A stretch of DNA of 64,000 nt from a bacterium (GCA_027485645.1 JAIXQR010000003.1:124001-188000); one strand, 5' to 3'; shown: positions 24,794 through 34,459, counted from the first letter of the stretch. The notes: generated from the letters alone by a model not told the origin. Numbers and translations: made by a program.

Positions 24794-26259
24794 CCGCCGC
24801 CGGTTGTTCCGGTCGTTTTCTTCTTCTCGTCTCGCGGCAAATCCTCGTCTGGGTCGGCATAAACTCGGCCCTTGATCTTTTCCGCCGAGAACCGCTCGTC
24901 GCCCTCTTTCGTGTGAACGGTAAAGATTCGGGCGACCAAATCGTCGCCGATGCTGTTCTTCATCCGCGACTCAAACTTGCCTTCTCGGCTAAACGTCTTC
25001 AGAATCTCCGTCTCGCCGTTATATTCAGCTTCGTAAGTCCAAACCTGTCGCCAACGGTCACCAGGCAAGCTCTGTTTCCCTTGCGGTTCACCGGTGATTT
25101 TTGCGAATCGTGCCCCCTTTCGGTACACGTAATCAATATTTTTCGCCAACAAAGTCAGCGGGTACTCACGCAGCGTCTCCCCGTCTCGCAGCTTTTTGTC
25201 CAGGTCCTTTTCTTCCTGGCTCGGACCAAAGCTGTCCTCTGGCCGGTTGACCTTAACCTCATCCGGGACAAGCGGCTTAAACGGCGGCAGTTCCTCTTCT
25301 TGTGGCTTGTAGTTCGTTTCCTCGTCTTTCTTCTTAACCAGCATCACCACATTGCCGGTAAACACTGCGCGCTTCTCTTTCCGGTTGACAACCACTGAAT
25401 CGGCCACGATGTTCGCCTTTCCGCTGTAATAGAAAACGCGCCCAGAAGCAGTCAGAACATCCGTCTTGCGGTCCAGCAGAATCTTCGGAGCCTTGATCAG
25501 CACCTCACCATCGGTCGCCGAAGCATCGATGTGGGTCATGATCCGCGTCTCTTTGCCGCTGTCATCCATCTTGTCCGACCGCACATCCCATGCGGTGCGC
25601 TTCGCGTCTTGTGGGACATCTGGATCCTGAGCAACGCCGGGCAATGGCCCAATAAATCGGATCGACTTTCCGGAAAACGCCTCCGTATTCAGGTTCACGC
25701 TGCCGCTTTCGGCCCGGGCGATCCCACCTTTCAGGCGGCCGGAAATCGGCTTTGGCATCCGCACCAGCTGCTTCGCCTCGTCAATCGTGAGGGCATTTGT
25801 CTTGAAGTCAAAGTCCTTCCCGGCGATCCGCGTTTGCCCGCGTACTTCCAGCGCTTTCGTATCGTTTCGCCAAAGCGCCGTCGCCGCCGCAAACTGGATT
25901 GGCCCGGTTTCTGGCGACTTCTGGGCAATCACCCCGTTCCGAACGCCGGTCATCTCGTAGGTGATCCGGTCGCGAATGATCTCAAACTTGTCTACATCCG
26001 CCTTGGTCGAGAGCTTCCCGTTTCGGTAGTAGGAAAACTCGACGTCCTCCAGCTTGATCCCAACTTCCTCTCGAAGTCCCGGAACTTGCCGAGGCCGGAG
26101 ACCCGCAAAGGGGTCCACTTTCGCCAGTTCCTGCGACCACTGAACCACCCACACGCTCGCCGCCATCAGTGCTGCCGCGCCGAACCACTTGCCAACGGCA
26201 AGCAGCCGACGCTGGTTTTGGTAGCGAGCCGCGATCTGGGCAGTTTCAGAAGTTGACAT
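24790..26259 (-). CDS. LptC/OstA-family protein of unusual length, LPS-transport type
   Basis: 489 residues: an N-terminal membrane anchor (about 22-40) followed by a long periplasmic beta-rich region. Residues about 45-200 follow the LptC pattern (a [22 protein letters not shown] opening strand pair). Residues about 245-320 repeat the OstA/LptA jellyroll signature ([49 protein letters not shown]). A Pro/Glu-rich linker follows, then another strand set ([23 protein letters not shown]). E. coli LptC is about 190 residues, so this looks like several OstA-type units in one chain. It suggests an LPS-type outer membrane. It overlaps the lipoprotein gene upstream (14 bases) and ends on queC. Confidence 0.8.
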   Translation of the reverse strand: MSTSETAQIAARYQNQRRLLAVGKWFGAAALMAASVWVVQWSQELAKVDPFAGLRPRQVPGLREEVGIKLEDVEFSYYRNGKLSTKADVDKFEIIRDRITYEMTGVRNGVIAQKSPETGPIQFAAATALWRNDTKALEVRGQTRIAGKDFDFKTNALTIDEAKQLVRMPKPISGRLKGGIARAESGSVNLNTEAFSGKSIRFIGPLPGVAQDPDVPQDAKRTAWDVRSDKMDDSGKETRIMTHIDASATDGEVLIKAPKILLDRKTDVLTASGRVFYYSGKANIVADSVVVNRKEKRAVFTGNVVMLVKKKDEETNYKPQEEELPPFKPLVPDEVKVNRPEDSFGPSQEEKDLDKKLRDGETLREYPLTLLAKNIDYVYRKGARFAKITGEPQGKQSLPGDRWRQVWTYEAEYNGETEILKTFSREGKFESRMKNSIGDDLVARIFTVHTKEGDERFSAEKIKGRVYADPDEDLPRDEKKKTTGTTGGG

Positions 26260-27121
26260 CTTTTCGAACGATCTGATTATTGCTGGTTAACGTTACGTTC
26301 ACCCCGGGGCTATTCACTCCGTCTTTCGTCGCCGCAATCGTGTACGTGCCGGCCGGGACCCAGAAAAAGAACGTACCGTTCGTGCCCGCCGTCGTGGTCC
26401 GAACCGTGGTCGCCCCCTGAGACAGCGTCACCGTTGCCGACTCACCCGTAGCAGCCGGCAGAACCTGACCGTAAATATTGTAAGGCGTTCCGGGAGGATC
26501 ATCAGAGACCGGAACAAGCGAGATGTCGTCTACCGTCACCAGGCCCGAGCTTGCGGTCTTTCCGTTCGCGGTGAAGTCCGAAGCAAAGAAGCCCGTAGCC
26601 GCAACGTTGCCAAAGATCCCCCAGAATCCGGTTTGGGTCGCGCTCGAGTACGCCACATCAACCAACGTGAATTGTCCCGACGCGTTCGTTGTTGCATTTC
26701 GACCCGCGTAGGAGATCGTTGCGTTTGGAATCACCGCATTCGTAACCGAGTTCCGCACCGTGCCGGTAACCCGAACCTTCTCGGGGCCAACGTAGAGGTC
26801 CCCAAGGTCGGTTGTCGCCGTCGCCGCCGGGAACGTGAACGTGAACGGACCGAACCCGGAGGTGCCGTTATTACTCGTGATCGAGGTCACGCCGGTCGGC
26901 GTATCTAAGCTAAACGAGCCATCGCCGAGCTGTGTTGTCGTCGATGCCGAACCCGAACTCACCGTCGCCGCCGGATTGAGCGGTCCGGTGGTCACCACGC
27001 TCACAATTCGTCCGGTCAGCGTAATCGTCGTGCCGGTGGAGGAACCGCCGCCCCCGCCTCCGCCGCAGGCAAGCAGCAGAATGAGCACGGCCGCCATTAG
27101 TGCGTAGCGAGCAAACTTCAC
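26246..27121 (-). CDS. Glycine-rich lipoprotein with carboxypeptidase-regulatory-like beta domains
   Basis: 291 residues. It has a lipoprotein signal (MKFARYALMAAVLILLLAC) with the cysteine directly before a run of seven glycines and a Ser/Gly linker. The mature protein is Thr/Ser-rich with at least two CarboxypepD_reg-like units: one around VRVTGTVRNSVTNAVIPNAT with a NASGQFTLVDV turn (about 108-165), and one around YNIYGQVLPAATGESATVT with NGTFFFWVPAGTYTI (about 217-270). Such units are surface-exposed adhesive or structural modules. It overlaps genes on both sides (14 and 4 bases), so translation is coupled within an operon that also holds the LptC-like gene. Confidence 0.8.
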   Translation of the reverse strand: MKFARYALMAAVLILLLACGGGGGGGSSTGTTITLTGRIVSVVTTGPLNPAATVSSGSASTTTQLGDGSFSLDTPTGVTSITSNNGTSGFGPFTFTFPAATATTDLGDLYVGPEKVRVTGTVRNSVTNAVIPNATISYAGRNATTNASGQFTLVDVAYSSATQTGFWGIFGNVAATGFFASDFTANGKTASSGLVTVDDISLVPVSDDPPGTPYNIYGQVLPAATGESATVTLSQGATTVRTTTAGTNGTFFFWVPAGTYTIAATKDGVNSPGVNVTLTSNNQIVRKDVNF

Positions 27122-29817
27122 GCGCCCACCACCGTAATGCGGAACTCCTGAACCGACTTCTTCGCCCGGAACTTGTAGGTATTTCCCTTATACGGCCGGA
27201 AGTTCGTCCGTGCCGTCGGGTCGTACAAGGTCACCCAGTTCGTGTAACCGATGTCTGGCGTCATCTGGATGCTGTACTCCTTTCCAGGAATCAATTGGTC
27301 AAGTTTAAGCATATAAATTTGTTGACTTCCGGTTTTCCGAACGTCTCGGTAAAGCGGCGTAGTGCCGTCCAACTTCGCTTGGAACCCTCCGATGGACGGC
27401 GGCAAAGTCGAATCCTCTTTGGCATCAAACCCCTGAGTGCCCGATGCGCTCGTAGCGATGTAGCAGTCGGTCGAACCCGCCGGCCCCGTGATGTCGAGCT
27501 TCATTTGCCACTTTAGACTTGGCGCCTTAACCGCGCTCCGTGCCGGAACGCCACTGAGGTTCTCGTTAAAGCTAACCACTGCGCCCTGGCTTGACAGACA
27601 ACGCACAAAGTACGCCGTCCCAGGCTGAAGCGGCCCGGAGGCGCCCTTAAAGGAGCCAGTCTCCGGCGCTCCGCTGCTCGGGTCTGGCGCTCCCACCGAA
27701 AGCGAGAACACCCCGGAGCCAACGATCGTCCCGACGGACTCGGTCCAGGTCTGGGGGAAGCCCGTTCCGGTCATCACCTGCGCATTAGTGATGTCAAAGG
27801 TTGAGTTAAATGGCAGCGTCACCAAATTCCAACCTGGCTTCAACGCCCAACTGCCGCGGCCGACTTCGCGTCGCCCGGAGACGGTCAACAGGGAGTTTGC
27901 CGGAGCACGCAGAAGGAAGCCTTGACCCGTTTGAAACGGCCCGATCTCGGGGTGTCCCTCATACTTCGCCGTCGAAGGGTTGTAACGGGCAAGCAGCAGA
28001 TCGGCCGAAGTAATCCCCAGCAAGCTAGGCGGGCTTGAGCTAAACGGCTCAAGCGGCAAGCCAATCGCTTGAATCCCCTTCTTGATCCCGCCGGGAATCG
28101 TGAAGCTCGTGAACTCGTTCGCCCGAAGATCCAGGGCCAAAGCGCCGGGACCCTTGTTCACGCGCCGTTCCAAGACCGTCGTTTCCGCACCGGCCGGGGA
28201 CCGATTGATGACCCGAATCACCAGCGACCGACTGCGCAAGAACGCGTCCGAAGTCACCAGTTCACCAAAAGCGTAGTTCGTAAGCGTCGCTTGCGCGATT
28301 GGCGGTTGCGTCACGTCCAAGAACGCCTGCACCAAGTAAGTTCCGGGCGCGTTTAAGTTTGCTCCGGAAAAGGTGCCAAAGAAATTGCGCTCCTTAACCA
28401 GGCTCGCCGTCGCAATACTGCCCACCGGCAAGTACTGCCGAACGATCTGGTCACCTACCGGCAAGTCGATGTTCACGCGGTAAGGCGCGCCGAGCGCATC
28501 CGTAAAGTTCGGGCCGACGCTTCCGTAGGCACCGGCGATGTCCATGCGGTCATCCTGCGCGCTGGTGCTGATTCGGTTGCTAAACAGGGTGTCCCAAAAC
28601 ACGGGGTAGCAAGTGCCGGAAAGCAGGATCTCGTTTCCGTTTTGTTCTCGCCGGAAGTAGTGCAACTCCACGTTAAACACCCCGTAATCTGGCCCGGCCA
28701 GCCCCGAGGTGATCGGTGTGACTTGGGACATTAGCTTCGTGCCTACCGAGTTGGAGGTCTCTAGGATGTACTGCCGCCGCGCCCATTCCGCAAAGCTCAA
28801 GCCTTCGATCGTTGGGTTAGAAGCTCGGAGAGAGTTCAAGATGCTCTGCCCCGCTGCGAGCAGCTTTGATTCGCTGTTCGCAATTGTGGGGTCCGCCGCG
28901 AGTCTTGCGTTCAGCTCGGCGGGAAAGCTCGGATACTCCGCCAGAACCTTCGCCCAAACCGAGCCGGCCATGCGGTAGCGCAGCAAGTAAAGTCCGCCGT
29001 AAGTTCCGCCCAGCGGCAGAGCCTCTCGAATCAGGTTGGGCGCGATGAAGACCGAACCACCGAGGGCACGCTGGTTGTACCAATCGTAGAAGCCGGCGAC
29101 CTCGTAGCTGTTATACAAAACCTGCTCGATGGATTCCGCATCGGCACCGGGAATAACCCCCGAAGTCCGCGCTACCCGCGCCACCACCGCGCGCGCCAAG
29201 CCTTCCTGGAAGGCGTCAAAGGCGTAAGGCGTCGTTCCCTGGTACGCCAGCAAAACGCAGTGGAGGAAGTTCACCGCCGCTGCCTCTTGGCTCAAATAGA
29301 TCGGGAAGCGAATTTGCCTCTGTCCGGCACCATTGTTTGGCACGTAATAGCCGCCAGCAATGGCGTTTCGGTCTCCGATATCGGTGTCGTAATTGACCAC
29401 CGAAACCGCGCCACCCACCACCGGTGTTCCGAAAAGTGCATCCAAGGTCGGCTTCGCCGCTGTGTAGGTGTCTTGGAGGAACTGTCGGTATTCCGCTGGG
29501 AACGTGGAGTCGAAGCTTAGGGCGAGATCAGCGTGTTTGCTACGCGTCGGTGGGGGCAATACCTTGCCGTTCTCCGTCAGTTCGACCCGCATTGGCATCG
29601 AGAACGGCGCGTCGCCTTTCCAGCCCTTTGCGCGGTTCTTCGCCGTGAGTTCGGCAAATCGCTTGGCGACCTTCTTCACCGCCATATCGGTCCGCTGCGC
29701 GATAATGTTTCGCTCGCGAATCGACCCGATCTCCACTCGCAACAACTGCGTTTGCGCCAATGCGCACGCCGAGGCCACCACTCCGGCCCCAACTAGAACT
29801 CCCTTTAACTTCAACAT
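27118..29817 (-). CDS. Large secreted protein, unknown function, possible degenerate gluzincin-like core
   Basis: 899 residues with an N-terminal signal peptide (cleavage near ACALA-Q, about 22). Residues about 90-330 resemble a secreted peptidase: a VNFLHCVLLAYQ helix is followed about 12 residues later by AFQEGLARAVV, recalling the H-x3-H ... NEG-x-A layout of gluzincins, but the HExxH zinc motif is not there. The rest is beta-rich, with repeated ALKPGWNLVTLPFN-type strand blocks in the C-terminal 350 residues typical of extracellular beta-sandwich modules. No Shine-Dalgarno sequence is visible: a hairpin and a T-run come right up to the ATG. First gene of an overlapping trio with the Gly-rich lipoprotein and the LptC-like protein. 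Confidence 0.75.
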   Translation of the reverse strand: MLKLKGVLVGAGVVASACALAQTQLLRVEIGSIRERNIIAQRTDMAVKKVAKRFAELTAKNRAKGWKGDAPFSMPMRVELTENGKVLPPPTRSKHADLALSFDSTFPAEYRQFLQDTYTAAKPTLDALFGTPVVGGAVSVVNYDTDIGDRNAIAGGYYVPNNGAGQRQIRFPIYLSQEAAAVNFLHCVLLAYQGTTPYAFDAFQEGLARAVVARVARTSGVIPGADAESIEQVLYNSYEVAGFYDWYNQRALGGSVFIAPNLIREALPLGGTYGGLYLLRYRMAGSVWAKVLAEYPSFPAELNARLAADPTIANSESKLLAAGQSILNSLRASNPTIEGLSFAEWARRQYILETSNSVGTKLMSQVTPITSGLAGPDYGVFNVELHYFRREQNGNEILLSGTCYPVFWDTLFSNRISTSAQDDRMDIAGAYGSVGPNFTDALGAPYRVNIDLPVGDQIVRQYLPVGSIATASLVKERNFFGTFSGANLNAPGTYLVQAFLDVTQPPIAQATLTNYAFGELVTSDAFLRSRSLVIRVINRSPAGAETTVLERRVNKGPGALALDLRANEFTSFTIPGGIKKGIQAIGLPLEPFSSSPPSLLGITSADLLLARYNPSTAKYEGHPEIGPFQTGQGFLLRAPANSLLTVSGRREVGRGSWALKPGWNLVTLPFNSTFDITNAQVMTGTGFPQTWTESVGTIVGSGVFSLSVGAPDPSSGAPETGSFKGASGPLQPGTAYFVRCLSSQGAVVSFNENLSGVPARSAVKAPSLKWQMKLDITGPAGSTDCYIATSASGTQGFDAKEDSTLPPSIGGFQAKLDGTTPLYRDVRKTGSQQIYMLKLDQLIPGKEYSIQMTPDIGYTNWVTLYDPTARTNFRPYKGNTYKFRAKKSVQEFRITVVGA

Positions 29818-29819
29818 AC

Positions 29820-29855
29820 AAAAAATAGTTCAGGGCAACGGAGCCCTGAACTATT
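29820..29855 (-). terminator. Strong intrinsic terminator after the S9 peptidase gene
   Basis: A perfect 12-bp stem (29826-29837 with 29844-29855, loop AACGGA) is followed on the minus strand by six Ts (29820-29825). It lies 58 bases after the S9 peptidase stop and just 2 bases before the ATG of the 27118-29817 gene. It could serve as terminator for the peptidase gene and as a leader attenuator for the next gene if the latter is transcribed from 29856-29913. Confidence 0.85.
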
Positions 29856-29913
29856 CTGACGACAATCTTCGCGAAGCGCGTTCATCTAATTTCGATGTCG
29901 CGCTTCGAACCCA

Positions 29914-32430
29914 TCACGGCTTCAGATACTTATCTAGCCAGGCAACCCAGCGGGCCCACTGGTCCAGCATCGTTTCTTTCGCAATCTGGCCGTGATCTTC
30001 GTACGGATAGATGTACAGCGCGGACGGTTTGCCCAGCGCTTCAAGGGCGGTGAACAGTCGCTCGCTGTTGATGAGCGCGGTTCCCAGGTTCTGGTCCTCC
30101 TCGCCGTGGTACATCAGCAACGCACCCGTAAGCTGCTCGGCGTAAAGGAGCGGGCTCATGTTGAGATACATCTCTCGGCCCTCCCAAAGCTGTCGCTGCT
30201 CGGTCTGGAAGCCGAACGGGGTGAGCATTCGGTTGTAGTTTCCGTCTCCCGCAATTCCGCACTTGAAGAAGGGGGTGTGGACCATCGCGTTTACCGTCGA
30301 GAACGCTCCGTACGAGTGTCCGCCGAGACCGACCCGCTTTCGGTCGATCCAGCCTTTCTCGTGAAGTTCGTCCAGCACCGCGCTGAGGTTGTTTCGAAGC
30401 TGGGGAACGTAGCTGTCGTTTTGCCGACCAACTGGTCCGAAGATCGGGCAATCGGGTTCGACCAAAACGTATCCAGCCCGGAGCAGAATCGCCTTGTTGC
30501 CGCCGCTGATCTGGCTAAACAGGTTCGGGTTTCGCTCTCGAAGGGTGCGGTTGTAGGCCGCCTGGTCGACGTATTCGTTCGGATAGAACCAGAAGAACGC
30601 GGGGCGTCGGTAGGAACCTGCCGGCATCGTCACTCGAACCTGGAACTTCATTCCATCCGCGCGGGTGACCGTGATGCTCTCGCGAACGGCGTTCGTGAGG
30701 TCGGGGTTGAAGTCCTTGTTGCTCGTTAGCGCGTTACCGTTTCGGTTGTCGGCGGTCACCAAGAAGTTGTTTGGCGGAACGGTTTTGGTTTGTCGAGTGA
30801 CCAAGAACTTCGTTCCCATGTCGTCCAACAACTGCGCCGTTTCGTAAGAATCCGTCTTTCCTTCAAAGATTCGGTCCTTCTTTGCATCGGCGAGGGCGAC
30901 TCGCTCGATGTACGGCTGCGGGCCCTTGTCATCGCCATCGTTGTTCTGCTTGGTACCGGAGAGGAAGGCGAACTTTCGGTCTGCCGACATGCGGATGCGC
31001 CCGTTGGCTGTGGTGACCAACGAAACCGCACCGGCGTTCGCAGCGCCAGCTTGTCCGGCACCCGGGCCACCGCCGGCTCCTGGGCCTGCTGGTGCGCCGC
31101 CACCGCCCGTGAAGAGGGTGACGCTTGGTGTGCTGGACTTCAGCACGAAGTAATCGGTTCGAGACCGGTTTTCGACGCTTTGGCTGACAAACAGGTCGTT
31201 CACCGTGAGTCCAAATCTCGCACTGGAGATGCGGCCCTCGGTCTCGAAAATGTCGGTCTGATCCTTGTCGGTGAATGGAGCTTTCCAGAGGACGAGCCGG
31301 TCCTTTCGCTTTCGGTCCGCGTTAGAGGGTCCGAGTTGCAGGAAGGTCAGCGCGTCAAGCTCTGGATGCCAGGCGATGGTGCGCTTGGAATCGTCTTCCC
31401 TTGCGGGCGCTGCTGGCGCGGCACCGGCACCGGGACCGCGAGGTGGTGTGGTTGCTGCCGCGGCCGGATCGACTTCGCCAAGGCGCAACGCGCGCTTGCT
31501 CAGCTCTACCAGCTCCTTGCCTTCTTTATCCACGATGACTTCTCTCTCGCCGAAGCTGCTCGCGGGGACCAAGTAGGAGAACGGCTTGGTCATAAACGTG
31601 CCGCGCACGAATTCGCCGTTGGCCGATGCGGAGATCGTTTTCCACATCGCGGGCTTCCCGATCTTTTGCACCGGACCGCCAGGTTTCACCACCGCAAGTT
31701 GGCCGGTGGTGTAGCTCTCCAGGAGCCGCTGGTCTTCGGTGGTTTTCAGGAGCGAGGCGTAGGTTCGAAGGCTGTTACGCTTGCTATCGGCGGTCTGAAT
31801 TCGCGGACTGCTGGCGACCGCCTCTCGTGGGGCTGGACGCTTGAAGCCATCCGGCTGCAGGATAACGGCGAGGTGGCCGTTTCTGGTCCATTCCAGTTCG
31901 CCACAAAGCGTCGGCAGAGCCGGTGTTTTCGTCGCGGCGCTGGCTCGACCGGTTTTGGCGTTTGCCGTCCAGACTTCGGTTCGGTCTTCAAAGTGGGTGA
32001 AAAAGGCGATCGTCTCGCCATCTGGCCCCCACACCGGGTCGCTGAACCGAGCGGCCTTTGGCAGCTCCACGCTAACAAATCGCTGGTTGGCGAAGTCAAA
32101 GAACCGCATTCCGGACGCGCTTCGAATGAAAGTCGCCCGATCCCGAAGTCCCCGCGTATCGACCTGGATTCCGGCCAGATTCTCACTCGGCACCGCCATT
32201 CGCGCCAGAGTCGGCGGACCATCGCGGTCGACGATGAGGGAGTAAGTGCCCTGCGCGTTCAGGTTCGTCAGCGAAACGTTCTGCCACCAAGGCGCCATCG
32301 CCGCCTCCATGATCGGCTTCGCCGGCTTGAGATAACTCTCAACCGCTAGGGTATCAACGGCAGGTGCTTGAGCCGCCGGAGCCTGGCCAGCGGTGCTTTG
32401 TGAAATAAGCAAAAGTGCGACGAACGCCAT
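29914..32430 (-). CDS. Prolyl oligopeptidase (S9) family serine peptidase, exported
   Basis: 838 residues with an N-terminal hydrophobic leader (AFVALLLISQSTA) and an Ala/Pro-rich start. Residues about 60-560 form a beta-propeller (repeated WGPDGETIAFFTHFEDRTEVW-type blades, plus low-complexity Gly/Ala/Pro insertions near 330-340 and 447-470). The C-terminal alpha/beta-hydrolase domain (about 590-838) holds the triad: Ser in GLGGHSYGAF (about 703), Asp in YHGEEDQN (about 775) and His in PYEDHGQ (about 812). S9 enzymes cleave short peptides after Pro or other residues; the export signal suggests periplasmic peptide breakdown. It lies 40 bases after the TPR gene. Confidence 0.92.
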   Translation of the reverse strand: MAFVALLLISQSTAGQAPAAQAPAVDTLAVESYLKPAKPIMEAAMAPWWQNVSLTNLNAQGTYSLIVDRDGPPTLARMAVPSENLAGIQVDTRGLRDRATFIRSASGMRFFDFANQRFVSVELPKAARFSDPVWGPDGETIAFFTHFEDRTEVWTANAKTGRASAATKTPALPTLCGELEWTRNGHLAVILQPDGFKRPAPREAVASSPRIQTADSKRNSLRTYASLLKTTEDQRLLESYTTGQLAVVKPGGPVQKIGKPAMWKTISASANGEFVRGTFMTKPFSYLVPASSFGEREVIVDKEGKELVELSKRALRLGEVDPAAAATTPPRGPGAGAAPAAPAREDDSKRTIAWHPELDALTFLQLGPSNADRKRKDRLVLWKAPFTDKDQTDIFETEGRISSARFGLTVNDLFVSQSVENRSRTDYFVLKSSTPSVTLFTGGGGAPAGPGAGGGPGAGQAGAANAGAVSLVTTANGRIRMSADRKFAFLSGTKQNNDGDDKGPQPYIERVALADAKKDRIFEGKTDSYETAQLLDDMGTKFLVTRQTKTVPPNNFLVTADNRNGNALTSNKDFNPDLTNAVRESITVTRADGMKFQVRVTMPAGSYRRPAFFWFYPNEYVDQAAYNRTLRERNPNLFSQISGGNKAILLRAGYVLVEPDCPIFGPVGRQNDSYVPQLRNNLSAVLDELHEKGWIDRKRVGLGGHSYGAFSTVNAMVHTPFFKCGIAGDGNYNRMLTPFGFQTEQRQLWEGREMYLNMSPLLYAEQLTGALLMYHGEEDQNLGTALINSERLFTALEALGKPSALYIYPYEDHGQIAKETMLDQWARWVAWLDKYLKP

Positions 32431-32470
32431 TCGCGATGCATACCCGATAGAGCAGAGAGTCCGGGGCTTA

Positions 32471-33562
32471 CTACAAGGTGCTCAGCCCAGAAACAACCAC
32501 CTTTGTATAGTCAAAGATGGACTCGAAGTAGGCGTCATTCGGAAATTGGCGGGTGATTTGTTCCATTCGCTGCATGGAGCGCGCGGCCAACGGTTTGTCA
32601 ATACAGATATCCGCTACTCGTGACGCCGAGAGACACCAATCGGCTTGAGCGACTGGCTCATCTTCGCCGACGATTGTGAGAACCTCTTGGCAAAGACTGA
32701 GTGCTCTTTTGCTTATCTGCTCCGCTCCTTTGAGATCGTCCATTTCCACCAGAACCTCGCCGATACAGCTGAGCGCATTAACAACACCTTGAAGAGCTTG
32801 AGGTCGATTTGCCCGACGTATACCGAGAATTGCTTCTTGGCTCTCAAGATAGGATCGGAAATTCGTTATAGCCCCGGTGAAGTCGCCTTCCTGTTGCAAA
32901 ATATTTCCCATCCGACAATAAGACATCGCCGCGTACTGGTGCGCCTCCTGCGGATCGTCTGTTTCAAGGCGAAGCGATCTTTCGCTGAGATCAAGTGCTC
33001 TTTGAAAATTGAGTTTAGCCCCGCTCGTGTCTCCTCTCAGAACAAGGATGTCGCCGACTTTGCTGAAGAGCGCAGAAACTTCCCGCAACGCCTCTGGCTC
33101 ATCTTCGCCGACGATAACGAGAACTTTTTCCGAAAGTTCACGAGCTCTCTGGAATGTTTGTAATGCTGCGTTCTGGTCACCGTCGTTAAGCTGAATCCTT
33201 CCGATTCGGTCTAGAAGCACATATACATCTCTTAGCAATTGAGGTTTGTCGTCGCCTGAAATGACCAGAGCCTTATCGCCGAGTTCAAGCGCTCGTTCGA
33301 ACTCTACTTTTGCTGCGCTCGTATTTCCTGCCGCAACGTGAATGTCGCCGATTCTCAAGAGCGAAAGTGAGATGTCTCGAAGTACAACCGGATCGTCTTG
33401 TCCGACGATCCCGAGAAGTTCTTTGCTGATCTCGAGCGATCTCTGGATTTTTTCCATCGCTCCGGCATTGTCACCTTTGGCCGCCAGTGCATCACTTTCT
33501 CTTTCTAGGGAAATGGCTTCGTCTCGAAGCTTCTTATACAGATTGTTTTTTGCCGTGTCCAT
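32471..33562 (-). CDS. TPR protein with six 49-residue repeats
   Basis: 363 residues with no signal or membrane segment. A repeat with a very regular 49-residue period is visible: the Pro at the corresponding point falls at residues 58, 107, 156, 204, 254 and 303. Each unit consists of A-x-F-x-RAL-x-L-x-x-x-x-L, then IVGEDEP-type residues, then a helix ending in IGDI. This is a TPR-like alpha-helical solenoid (two helices of longer than the usual 34 residues). The C-terminal 50 residues (RQFPNDAYFESIFDY) form a cap. Such solenoids act as protein-binding scaffolds. The partner is unknown; the next gene of the strand encodes an unrelated membrane protein. Confidence 0.88.
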   Translation of the reverse strand: MDTAKNNLYKKLRDEAISLERESDALAAKGDNAGAMEKIQRSLEISKELLGIVGQDDPVVLRDISLSLLRIGDIHVAAGNTSAAKVEFERALELGDKALVISGDDKPQLLRDVYVLLDRIGRIQLNDGDQNAALQTFQRARELSEKVLVIVGEDEPEALREVSALFSKVGDILVLRGDTSGAKLNFQRALDLSERSLRLETDDPQEAHQYAAMSYCRMGNILQQEGDFTGAITNFRSYLESQEAILGIRRANRPQALQGVVNALSCIGEVLVEMDDLKGAEQISKRALSLCQEVLTIVGEDEPVAQADWCLSASRVADICIDKPLAARSMQRMEQITRQFPNDAYFESIFDYTKVVVSGLSTL

Positions 33563-33733
33563 GATTTATATCTAGTTCTTTGGGGTGGTGAGGGTCTGCT
33601 ATCAAACAATCCGAACGCATCATCGATGCCCAGATTCTCAAACTTCTGGCGATATGTTAGCCGATGCAAATTGCAGGTGGGGTCTGCTTACCGTGACTTG
33701 GCACGCTTCGCCAGACGATCAAAATCGGCGACT

Positions 33734-34459
33734 TTACCGACAGACGGCCCTTGGCTGTTTCTTCTCGCTTGGAGCAGTCCAAAACACCGCCATGGCGACC
33801 GATTCGTTTTCGAACATTTCGAAAGTCAACACGGTCGGCGTTGTGGCGTAGCATCGGTCTTTACCTGGCTTAGCGGTCTCACTATGTCGGATAAGCGCGT
33901 TCTCCGGTGAAAGTTTGGCGCCGGTGCCTTGAGCTTCTAACTGAATCACAAGCCGCTCGATGCCAGCGACGGTGATCCGCTGAACACCGTATCTCTTTTC
34001 ACCGAGTTGTGCGTAGTCGCGCGTCACCGGACCAGCGGCGTAGATCCTCATGGCTCGGTTCGGGGTGCCGGATCGCAGTTTTGCCGTTAGAACCGCTGCG
34101 ACCTCGTTGGTCGGCACGATGATTCGTTTTGCAAGTTCATCAGCGCTTCCGCCACAAACTGTGATTTCGAGATTCCGGTCACGACGTTTGCCAGCTGCAT
34201 CACTCGAAACAGCCTTGTCCTCCATCGCGTCGAGGCTAGCAACGTCGTCGAGACACGCCTCGGAAACTTCGACTCGGATCTGCGAGTTTTTTAGCGCGAG
34301 ATATGGTACGAGCAACAGTGAGCTGCCCACTAAGAGCACGAGAATCCCGGACGTCATATCTTCTCGTGAGAAGTTGAAAAACGTACGATCGCGAATCTTC
34401 CCCCGGTTGGCCCATAGGTAGCCGGCAATCAGGCCGACCATGACGTACCACTGAAACAC
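33734..34459 (-). CDS. Membrane-anchored protein, unknown function
   Basis: 241 residues with two N-terminal hydrophobic segments (about 3-17 and 38-57) separated by a charged loop (RGKIRDRTFFNFSREDMTSG), then a soluble domain of about 180 residues. The latter has alternating strands and helices (NLEITVCGGSADELAKRIIVP, RIYAAGPVTRDYAQLGEKRYGVQRITVAG). No family recognised. A 171-base gap without a gene separates it from the downstream TPR gene. It belongs to a block of minus-strand genes that looks more AT-rich than the rest of the window. Confidence 0.65.
   Translation of the reverse strand: MFQWYVMVGLIAGYLWANRGKIRDRTFFNFSREDMTSGILVLLVGSSLLLVPYLALKNSQIRVEVSEACLDDVASLDAMEDKAVSSDAAGKRRDRNLEITVCGGSADELAKRIIVPTNEVAAVLTAKLRSGTPNRAMRIYAAGPVTRDYAQLGEKRYGVQRITVAGIERLVIQLEAQGTGAKLSPENALIRHSETAKPGKDRCYATTPTVLTFEMFENESVAMAVFWTAPSEKKQPRAVCR

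Noticed and set aside
30790-32349. 519-codon open frame on the plus strand
   Set aside because: Antisense to the S9 peptidase with an intact catalytic triad; no start signals and abnormal composition.
33585-33910. Two overlapping plus-strand open frames
   Set aside because: They overlap the 3' end of a minus-strand gene, lack ribosome sites, and have cysteine- and tryptophan-rich random-looking products.
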